The position numbers and the translations under genes were made by a program. This document shows positions 17,807 through 26,858 of a DNA stretch of 64,000 bases, piece by piece. Numbering within the stretch: the stretch's first letter is position 1; each line of letters begins with the position of its first letter. The DNA is from Streptacidiphilus jeojiense (GTDB taxonomy: Bacteria > Actinomycetota > Actinomycetes > Streptomycetales > Streptomycetaceae). Location of the stretch: the NCBI RefSeq assembly GCF_000719095.1, contig NZ_JOEH01000009.1:421172-485171 (forward strand). The letters are read 5' to 3'. The notes beneath the pieces were generated by a model. The model made no database searches and was not told the DNA's origin. It was given only the letters and a program-made list of their open reading frames with translations.

Positions 17807-18310
17807 ATGGAGCTCACGATCCGCCGCGCGCGGACCAGCGATGTACGGGCCATCCGCAGGCTGGTGGACGGCTATGCGCGCGAACGGATCCTGCTGAACA
17901 AGCCCACCGTCACCCTGTTCGAGTCGGTGCAGGAGTTCTGGGTCGCCGAGCGGGACGACAACGCCGAGGTCGTCGCCTGCGGCGCACTGCATGTGATGTG
18001 GGAGGATCTCGCCGAGGTCCGCACGCTGGCGGTGGACGCCTCCTGCCGCGGCACCGGCATCGGGCACCGCCTTCTGGAGAAGTTGACCCAGACCGCGCGC
18101 TGGATCGGCGTCCGTCGCATTTTCTGCCTGACGTTCGAAGTGGACTTCTTCGCCAAACACGGCTTCGTCGAGATCGGAGCGACTCCGGTGGACGCCGATG
18201 TGTACGAGGAGCTCCTGCGAAGCTACGACGAAGGTGTTGCGGAGTTCCTCGATCTGGAACGCGTCAAACCCAACACCTTGGGCAACACACGGATGCTCTT
18301 GCACCTCTGA
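17807..18310 (+). CDS. GNAT acetyltransferase, amino-acid N-acetyltransferase (ArgA-like)
   Basis: Acetyl-CoA-dependent N-acetyltransferase of 167 residues. The CoA-binding loop is CRGTGIGHRLLEKL, preceded by the strand VRTLAVDA. The C-terminal FFAKHGFVEIG is typical of short ArgA-type glutamate N-acetyltransferases, such as the mycobacterial stand-alone enzyme, which start arginine synthesis. It lies 9 bp after the BlaI-like gene and is probably cotranscribed. The substrate assignment is by family resemblance. Confidence 0.8.
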   Translation: MELTIRRARTSDVRAIRRLVDGYARERILLNKPTVTLFESVQEFWVAERDDNAEVVACGALHVMWEDLAEVRTLAVDASCRGTGIGHRLLEKLTQTARWIGVRRIFCLTFEVDFFAKHGFVEIGATPVDADVYEELLRSYDEGVAEFLDLERVKPNTLGNTRMLLHL

Positions 18311-18437
18311 CCCGGGTTCGTCAAGGGCGGTTCGGAAGGTCGCCGGGACAGCACTTCGGGCAGAGGGTTTGAATTTTCGCCGGAAAGAGGGTTTCCTTTC
18401 CTACAAGTAATCCGTGCTTTTGAGGAAAGGGAAGCCC

Positions 18438-18785
18438 GTGGCGCAGAAGGTCCAGGTCCTTCTTGTCGATGATCTCGAGGGCGGCGAGGCGGACGAGACG
18501 GTGACGTTTGCTCTCGACGGGGTTGCCTACGAGATCGATCTCACGCACACGAACGCCGGTAAGCTGCGCGAGCTGCTGGCTCCGTACACCGACAAGGGCC
18601 GCAAGCAGAGCGGTCGCGGCGCTGTCAGCGGCGGTCGCGGCCGTGGCCGTTCGCCGCGTCCGGTGGGCGGAAACCCCGACACGGCCAAGATCCGTGCCTG
18701 GGCCAAGGAGAACGGCCACGAGGTCAACGACCGCGGCCGGGTGCCGAGCACGGTCCGCGAGGCCTACGAGAAGGCCAACGGCTGA
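18438..18785 (+). CDS. lsr2: Lsr2 nucleoid-associated protein
   Basis: Bridges AT-rich DNA and silences horizontally acquired genes in actinobacteria. The protein has 115 residues, the family length. The N-terminal dimerisation half (QKVQVLLVDDLEGG, then VTFALDGVAYEIDL) joins through an Arg/Gly-rich linker to the DNA-binding domain IRAWAKENGHEVNDRGRVPS; the RGR triad that enters the minor groove is present. GTG 18438 has AGGAAAGG upstream; an in-frame GTG at 18414 lacks it. The 60 bp upstream are notably AT-rich. It converges on a hypothetical gene with only 7 bp between. Confidence 0.95.
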   Translation: MAQKVQVLLVDDLEGGEADETVTFALDGVAYEIDLTHTNAGKLRELLAPYTDKGRKQSGRGAVSGGRGRGRSPRPVGGNPDTAKIRAWAKENGHEVNDRGRVPSTVREAYEKANG

Positions 18786-18792
18786 CGCCGGA

Positions 18793-19254
18793 TCAGCCCG
18801 CAGTGCCGCTCCGCTCCATCAGGGCGCGGGCGCAGGCGTCCGCGAGGGTGTCCAGGGCCTGCGGCAGGTGCCGCTCGGTCAGGGCGCCGGAGGCGGCGTC
18901 CTGGGTGGCGTCGTGGGCACCTTCTGGGGCCCCGCAGCGGGTCTGCCGGGGCACCGCGGGCATGGGGCGGGTCCGCAGCACGCCGTCCAGGTGCCCCCAG
19001 CCGAGCCAGCGCAGCAGCTCGGGAACGTCCCCGGCACTGCCGGGGGCGAGCCGCAGCAGCAGCCGGTCGCCCTCCACGGCGACCTGGCCGCAGGGCCGGC
19101 CACGCCTGCGCATCTGCGCCAGCGCGGCCAGCCCCGCGGCCAGCGGCGCCTCGACGGCGTCATGGCGTTCGGCCGCAGGGCCGGTTCCGAGGCCGATGCC
19201 GGGTCGGGTGCCCTGTCGGATGCCGGGGCCGGCCGCCTGCTGATGGGTGGTCAC
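18793..19254 (-). CDS. Hypothetical protein between lsr2 and clpC
   Basis: Frame of 153 residues from GTG 19254, convergent with lsr2 and divergent from clpC. No family is recognised. The central part (VAVEGDRLLLRL, then DVPELLRWLGWGHLDGVL) looks like a folded alpha/beta segment, while both ends are low-complexity. Longer upstream starts to 19419 are open but run through non-coding-like sequence. The opposite strand has no competing gene, which favours this one, but the ribosome-binding site is weak. Confidence 0.5.
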   Translation of the reverse strand: MTTHQQAAGPGIRQGTRPGIGLGTGPAAERHDAVEAPLAAGLAALAQMRRRGRPCGQVAVEGDRLLLRLAPGSAGDVPELLRWLGWGHLDGVLRTRPMPAVPRQTRCGAPEGAHDATQDAASGALTERHLPQALDTLADACARALMERSGTAG

Positions 19255-19463
19255 ATGCTGCCCAACTCGCGACACCTGGCCCCGGTTACGCTGGGAGTCC
19301 CTTCCGCTGCGTGCTGTCACGCGCCCGGCCCGCACCGATCGTCCGACTTCTCGGTAGGCGAACACCTGATGCCGGAAAGTCGGTATGGACCCGGGTGCAC
19401 TGCGGGTATGAATGCCCATGTGAGGGCTTCACAGCCGAATCCTCGCGGCGTGTCGGGGGAAGC

Positions 19464-19477
19464 GTTCGCCGTCGGCG
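19464..19477 (+). promoter_or_regulatory. Candidate ClgR operator upstream of clpC
   Basis: GTTCGCCGTCGGCG exactly fits the ClgR box GTTCGC-N5-GCG known from Streptomyces clp and lon promoters. It lies about 206 bp before the clpC ATG and about 33 bp upstream of a sigma-R-like -35 element, a suitable place for an activator. Confidence 0.6.
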
Positions 19478-19509
19478 TAGCGTTTCCAGGTGGATCTGCC
19501 TGGCCTGCG

Positions 19510-19536
19510 GGAACACCATCCCGCAGCATTCGGTTG
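19510..19536 (+). promoter_or_regulatory. Candidate sigma-R (SigR) promoter of clpC
   Basis: GGAAC, an 18-base spacer, then GTTG (19533-19536). The SigR consensus is GGAAT-N18-GTT, so there is one deviation in the -35 element. Thiol-stress control of protease genes by SigR is known in Streptomyces. Confidence 0.45.
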
Positions 19537-19682
19537 GAGTCATTGTCCGCCGTCGCGAGCATTGCGGGACGGTGGGGTGTCGGCGGTTGAAGTGAGCTGT
19601 TCCGGCCTCCGGGACTAGCATGCGGAAGGACAGGGAGGGGACCGACCCCTCACTGCCCGACCGCTCTGAGGAGCGATTAACG

Positions 19683-22199
<2,517 letters not shown>

Positions 22200-22221
22200 C
22201 CGGCACGGTCGGCACCACGTA

Positions 22222-22261
22222 CGCAGGGCCCGGCCCCCCGACAGGGGGGCCGGGCCCTGCG
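22222..22261 (+). terminator. clpC: Terminator hairpin after clpC
   Basis: Perfect 18-bp stem (22222-22239 with 22244-22261) with a GACA loop. It separates clpC from the convergent DUF1906 gene, so it may work in both directions. Confidence 0.8.
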
Positions 22262-22299
22262 GCGTGTCGCCGTCGTCGCAGACCAGCCGTTGCCGCCGA

Positions 22300-23127
22300 T
22301 CAGCCGACGACGGCGACCGGAGCGTCCCAGTAGCTGGTGTCGATGCCGAGGGCGACGCCGCCGAGCGTCACCGTGTGGCCGCCCAGGTACTGCCGCGACC
22401 GGGTCCGGCCGGTCCACAGGGTGTCCGGGAGGACCGGGTCCGAGGTCGAGGTGATGACCTTCGAGGTGTCGCCGACCCAGCGCGCGATCCACAGGTCGTC
22501 CGGCAGGTCGGTGGTGCCGGCCCGGGCAGCGGCGCCCATCGCGGTGATGCCTGAGTCGGCGCTGCTGTAGAAGCCGGCCCGGTAGCCCTCGGCGTGCATG
22601 GCGGCGTCCCAGGCCCGGGTGTAGTCGAGTACCGCGGCGGCGACGGTCGGGTCCTTCTGGTCGTAGGCCTCCATGTCCAGGTAGACCGGGCTGCCGGGGG
22701 CGATACCGAGCGCGCCGGCGTCCCCCGCGGCTTCGGCGCCGTCGGCCCGGCCCTGTGAGGTGGCGGTGGCGGCGTTGATCCGGTTGGCCGAGGTCCGGTC
22801 GGGAGCCTGCGCGCCGGCGTAGATCGGCACGATGCTCCAGCCGGAAGCATCCACTGCGGCCACCCATGCGGCGGTGAGCTGCGGCTGGTCGCAGGCCCGG
22901 CTGCTGCCGCCGACGTAGACGCCGACCCCGCCGTAGCGGTTGGCGGGATCGGCCTTCCAGGCGTCCATCGTGCTCAGCGCGGGAGCCGTGCAAGCGTCGA
23001 AGACCTGACCGGTGAAGATCCTCCCCGGCGCCGGTACCAGGTCGGCCGCGGTGGCGGTGCCCGTCGGTACGGTTCCGAGGACGCCGAGCACGACCAGCAC
23101 GGTGGAGAGACGCAGCGCGGTGGACAC
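22300..23127 (-). CDS. Secreted DUF1906 glycoside-hydrolase-like protein (Rv2525c-like)
   Basis: Exported protein of 275 residues with a signal peptide of about 28 residues ending near TATA-ADL. The rest is a TIM-barrel-like DUF1906 domain, the family of mycobacterial Rv2525c: it starts with GQVFDACTAPALSTMDAW, contains GVYVGG and the acidic strand YLDMEAYD, and ends with GIDTSYWD. The family is thought to act on peptidoglycan or a related glycan, but activity is not established. GTG 23127 has AAAGGG upstream. It follows the NACHT gene on the same strand after 78 bp. Confidence 0.85.
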   Translation of the reverse strand: MSTALRLSTVLVVLGVLGTVPTGTATAADLVPAPGRIFTGQVFDACTAPALSTMDAWKADPANRYGGVGVYVGGSSRACDQPQLTAAWVAAVDASGWSIVPIYAGAQAPDRTSANRINAATATSQGRADGAEAAGDAGALGIAPGSPVYLDMEAYDQKDPTVAAAVLDYTRAWDAAMHAEGYRAGFYSSADSGITAMGAAARAGTTDLPDDLWIARWVGDTSKVITSTSDPVLPDTLWTGRTRSRQYLGGHTVTLGGVALGIDTSYWDAPVAVVG

Positions 23128-23205
23128 AGGGCCCTTTCTAACACCCGGAACTGACTGATCCGGATATTCCCGGCTCGGCCGGTGCCGTGTCCTGCCCTGC
23201 CGAGC

Positions 23206-26200
23206 TCAGCGGATGGCGAAGGTGCTGACCGAGGTGGGCCGGGCGCCCTGGCTGATGCCGAAGATGGAGAGCGGGACGGGGGGCTGGTAGTGCTGGATCT
23301 CGACCTGGCAGCCGTACAGGTCGCTGAGGTCCGAGGCCAGCAGGGACTCGTCCAGCGGCTCGGTGCCGTCCACCGCCAGGGTGAGGCTGTGGATGTTCGG
23401 GTAGACCCGGGTCAGTTCGGCGATGTGGCCGATCCGGCTCGGTACCAGCAGCTCCAGCTTGCTGATCTGTGGGAGCGGGCGCTGTCGGGGGAGCTCGGCG
23501 AGGTCCTCGTGGCTGATCCGGAGTCGGCGCAGCCGGGTGAGTTCCGGGAGCCTTCCGCGGTCGGCCGCGGTGGTGCGGAGGGCGTCGAAGGACAGGTGGG
23601 CCAGTCCGCCGAGGGAGCCCAGCTGCTCCCAGAGCCGGGGGCCGGACTCGTAACGGCCGATGTGGAGGTGGGTCAGGCCGGGCGGGAGGGCCAGCCCCGG
23701 GATCTCGGTCTCGCTGACGATGCCGAGCACCCGGATGGAGGCGGAGTCGCCGAGCGCGGCGGCGTTCCGCAGCTCGGTGTTGGTGTGCAGGTAGAGGTCC
23801 TCCACCGGGTGGTGGGGGAGCGGGCCGAGGTCGATGGGGCTGGTGCAGTCGCTGAGCCAGAAGTTGCGGGCACGGGTGCGCCCCAGTACGTCGTCGAGAT
23901 CGATCGGGTTCGGGATGTCGTGCAGCCGCAGCTGGTCCAGCCCCGGTGGGAGCAGCGCCAGGTCCGCCATGGTGAGCGGACCGGAGCACTCGATGCGCGG
24001 GCGGTGGCCCAGCGTGTTCAGGAACTCCAGCTGTTCCCGGGACTTGACCATGAAGCGGAAGGTGTCGTGGAAGGCCAGTCGGGCGATGACCCGTTCGCCG
24101 TACTCCACGGTGTCGAAGCGGTCCCAGGCCGAGGTGAGCTGGCCGCGGACGTTGGTCGAGGGATGGTCGACGTACCGGAGGATCAGCGGGATGGCCTGGC
24201 TGGTGGCGACCGTGGTGGCGGCCACCGCCACGGCGTAGGCGGTGGTCTGTTCCAGGTCCTCGGGGCCGGGGAGCAGTCCGAGGATGAGCGGTCCGGCCGC
24301 TGCCAGGTCCCGGGCGGCCTCGGTGTCCTGCGGCGGGATGAGCGTGGCGGTGCGGTCGGTTACCTGCTGTCGGACCGCGGGGTCCAGTTCGGTCGCGTGT
24401 TCCAGACAGGTAGCCGCGAGCAGCCAGAGCCGCTTGTCGCCGTTCTCGTCGGCCCGCAGCAGCAACGAGCGCAGCAGCGCGGCGCGTTCTCGGGGGCGTC
24501 CGTGGCCGACGGCCATGCGGATCACGTCGTGCCACTGGTCGTCGACGGCGTTGGCGACCAGCAGGCCGAAGTCCTCGTCCTCGACGGCGGCCTTGGCGGC
24601 GAGGTAGTCCTGGAAGGTGCGGTGGACGAAGTCCACGGAGTCGGCGGTGGGCTGGCGCAGCAGGCCGCTGCGGACCAGCAGGTGGTGCAGCACCTGCTCG
24701 GCGTCGGCGGTGATCGCGGGCATCGCCGGGAGGGCTTCGGCGAGCTTGCGGACGGCCAGCTCCCGGTCGATCTCCACCGCCCCGTTCTTGGCCAGCCAGT
24801 AGGCCAGCCGCTGCAGCAGCTGGGTCTGCTGATCGACCGTCAGCCGGAGCCCGTCCTGGCCGAGGATGCCGCGTTCGCGGTCGCGGCGGACCAGCAGCAT
24901 CTCCAGGGCAGCGGAGTAGAGCTCCATCCGGCCCTCGGGCAGGTAGCCGTTGCGGTCGCGGTTGAGGGCGCAGATCAGCGCGCACATCAACGGGCTGTTG
25001 GCGAGGCGGCCCAGGTCCTGCTTGGTGACCACAGCGGTGCGCAGCTTCTCGCACCACTCCGGCAGCCGGGGGTCGTCACCGGCTGCGGTGTGCCATTTTC
25101 CGATGAAGGCGGAGACGTCGCTGCGGCTCATCGGCAGCAGCTCCAGCTCGGTGAAGCCCGCCTGGGTCAGCCAGCCCTCGCGGACCGCGGAGGGGCGGGT
25201 GGTGACCACGTAGCGGCAGTCGGGGTAGGCGTCCAGCAGGTCCAGCAGCCAGCGGCGGGTCCGGGCCCGGTCCGCCTCCGGGACCTCGTCCACGCCGTCC
25301 ACCAGCAGCAGCACCCGGCCGGCCGCCAGCTGCGCGGTGACCCAGCCGGCCGACCCGGCGCTGCCGCTGAGCGGTCGGGCGACGGTGGCCAGGAACTCCT
25401 CGGGGCTGGGGAGTTCGTCGCGCTGGGCCACGGCGCGCAGCCGGATCAGCAGCGGGACGCAGTCGTCCAGGTCGGACAGCGGGGACGGCAGGTCGCGGCG
25501 GGCGGTGGCGGTGGCGAGCCACTGCAGCAGGGTGGTCTTGCCCGAGCCGGCCGATCCGCGCACCAGCACCCGCCGGTGGCCGGCCAGGGCCTGCTCGGCG
25601 CGCTGGGCCGTCGGCCCCTGCTCGTCGGCGTCCTGCGCGGCGGAGCCGCCGAGCAGTTCCAGGCTGAGGTAGCTGGTGTCCAGCGGCCAGGAGTCGTCCT
25701 CGTCGCCGCCCCGGCTCAGTCCGATGATGTGCAGGGTGCTGGACTGCCTCACGACGAAGGCGCGGTAGCGCTCCTCGAAGTCGTCGACCGGGGTGCGCAC
25801 CCGCTTCCAGGCCAGGGCGTTGTTGTTGCTGTCGCAGGTGGGCTTGAACAGCGGGGAGTCCAGGATGGTCGTGGCCGGGGTGATCTCCACCCGTCCGTGC
25901 CGCCACTGCGCCGGATCCGCGCGGACGACGCCGACCAGGCGGTTCTCCACGAAGACGGCCGATCCGGAGAAGCCCGCCCAGGGTGAGCCGCCGTCGGGCC
26001 GGGCCGCGGGTGCGCCGTGCAGGCTGTCCAGGACCTGGCGGTGCCGCAGCAGGCCCGAACCGGGTTTCAGGGTGCCGAAGAGCTGCTCCCCGTCCAGTTC
26101 GCCGTCGGCACCGGCGACCGCGGGGAAGCCGATGGCATGCGCGCCGGGGAGCGGCGCGAGGTCGTCGACCTTGCCCCAGACCAGGGTGCTGAACTCGCGG

Positions 26201-26448
26201 AAGCTCCGGGACGGCACCAACTCCCGTTCGGAGAGCAGCAGCGCGGCGTCGCACTCCTCGTCGTAGCGGGTCCAGGCGACGGAGCAGTGCTGCGGACCGG
26301 TCCCCCCGGGAACGACGACGGTGGGCTGCTCGGCTCCGCGGACCACATGAGCCGCCGTCAGCACCAGCCAGGGGGTGAGCAGGTAGCCGCTGCCCTGGCT
26401 GGTGCCGAAGACGGCGGCGATGCGCTGCCGCTGGGGGTGCGCCGCCAT
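23206..26448 (-). CDS. Trypsin-like protease - NACHT NTPase - leucine-rich-repeat-like protein
   Basis: Three-part protein of 1080 residues without signal peptide or clear membrane helix. Residues 1-200 are a trypsin-like protease with an intact triad: His34 (LTAAHVV), Asp67 (ECDAALL), Ser161 (GFSGSAVF). A NACHT-type STAND NTPase follows: Walker A GSAGSGKTT (298-306), Walker B VLLLVDGVDEV (379-389), sensor TTRPS (416-420), and a winged-helix region ending in VDFVHRTFQDYLAAK. The C-terminal ~300 residues are Leu-rich and LRR-like (LTHLHIG, LAHLSF, LRRLRIS, ISKLELL, IHSLTLAV). This matches bacterial NLR-like conflict or anti-phage proteins in which ligand sensing by the repeats would activate the protease. 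A TRYPCO2 partner lies one base upstream. Confidence 0.85.
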   Translation of the reverse strand: MAAHPQRQRIAAVFGTSQGSGYLLTPWLVLTAAHVVRGAEQPTVVVPGGTGPQHCSVAWTRYDEECDAALLLSERELVPSRSFREFSTLVWGKVDDLAPLPGAHAIGFPAVAGADGELDGEQLFGTLKPGSGLLRHRQVLDSLHGAPAARPDGGSPWAGFSGSAVFVENRLVGVVRADPAQWRHGRVEITPATTILDSPLFKPTCDSNNNALAWKRVRTPVDDFEERYRAFVVRQSSTLHIIGLSRGGDEDDSWPLDTSYLSLELLGGSAAQDADEQGPTAQRAEQALAGHRRVLVRGSAGSGKTTLLQWLATATARRDLPSPLSDLDDCVPLLIRLRAVAQRDELPSPEEFLATVARPLSGSAGSAGWVTAQLAAGRVLLLVDGVDEVPEADRARTRRWLLDLLDAYPDCRYVVTTRPSAVREGWLTQAGFTELELLPMSRSDVSAFIGKWHTAAGDDPRLPEWCEKLRTAVVTKQDLGRLANSPLMCALICALNRDRNGYLPEGRMELYSAALEMLLVRRDRERGILGQDGLRLTVDQQTQLLQRLAYWLAKNGAVEIDRELAVRKLAEALPAMPAITADAEQVLHHLLVRSGLLRQPTADSVDFVHRTFQDYLAAKAAVEDEDFGLLVANAVDDQWHDVIRMAVGHGRPRERAALLRSLLLRADENGDKRLWLLAATCLEHATELDPAVRQQVTDRTATLIPPQDTEAARDLAAAGPLILGLLPGPEDLEQTTAYAVAVAATTVATSQAIPLILRYVDHPSTNVRGQLTSAWDRFDTVEYGERVIARLAFHDTFRFMVKSREQLEFLNTLGHRPRIECSGPLTMADLALLPPGLDQLRLHDIPNPIDLDDVLGRTRARNFWLSDCTSPIDLGPLPHHPVEDLYLHTNTELRNAAALGDSASIRVLGIVSETEIPGLALPPGLTHLHIGRYESGPRLWEQLGSLGGLAHLSFDALRTTAADRGRLPELTRLRRLRISHEDLAELPRQRPLPQISKLELLVPSRIGHIAELTRVYPNIHSLTLAVDGTEPLDESLLASDLSDLYGCQVEIQHYQPPVPLSIFGISQGARPTSVSTFAIR

Positions 26449-26449
26449 C

Positions 26450-26782
26450 TCAGTTGCCGGCCCCGAACCTGGAGGTCCCGCCCGGCTCCTGGTTGCCGAC
26501 CTCGATCGGGGCGCCGCTCACGGCGTCCTTGGGGGTGAGCGTGAAGGACACCCGGTGCGTGGTCGCCCGCGACGCCTTGGCCTCGGCCTCGGCGCTGAGC
26601 ACCCAGGCCTTCACCCCGCCCCTGGCCCCGGCCTCGCGGCGGAGTTCCACCGCGAAGTCCATCTGGATCGGGCCGACCTCGAAACGGATCGGGGCGCCGG
26701 CCCCGTCCAGGGCGGCCCGGACCAGTTGTTCACGGATGGCACGGACTGCGGTGGAGAGCTCGATCTCGCTGAAGTCGGACAC
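26450..26782 (-). CDS. Trypsin-co-occurring domain (TRYPCO2-like) protein
   Basis: Small protein of 110 residues. It opens with a helix (IELSTAVRAIREQL), then strands IRFEVGPIQMDFAVEL and GVKAWVLSAEAEA, and ends HRVSFTLTPKD plus a flexible tail. This matches the TRYPCO2 domain known to be encoded beside trypsin-like proteases and STAND NTPases in multicellular bacteria. The stop codon and the ATG of the protease-NACHT gene are one base apart, so the two are a single translational unit. Its role, perhaps adaptor or effector-associated domain, is not established. GTG 26782 is preceded by a weak GGGGGAT. Confidence 0.8.
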   Translation of the reverse strand: MSDFSEIELSTAVRAIREQLVRAALDGAGAPIRFEVGPIQMDFAVELRREAGARGGVKAWVLSAEAEAKASRATTHRVSFTLTPKDAVSGAPIEVGNQEPGGTSRFGAGN

Positions 26783-26858
26783 GGATCCCCCGGAGCGTCA
26801 TGATCTGGAGATCCGACGGTACGACAGGTCCGGGCCCTCCGTCAGGAGTTCGGGCGGC

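Larger units (their letters stand above)
19255..19682. other. clpC upstream region (428 bp)
   Basis: Divergent intergenic region. It holds a candidate ClgR box and a candidate sigma-R promoter (listed separately), and GAGGAG nine bases before the clpC ATG. Short frames across it have poor codon use and I see no gene. Confidence 0.6.

Noticed and set aside
19311..19595. 94-aa plus-strand frame upstream of clpC
   Set aside because: It covers the ClgR and SigR sites, is Arg-rich without structure, and its codon pattern is unlike neighbours.
23182..25986. 934-aa plus-strand frame opposite the NACHT gene
   Set aside because: Low-complexity Gly/Val/Gln shadow; the minus strand has three recognisable domains in order.
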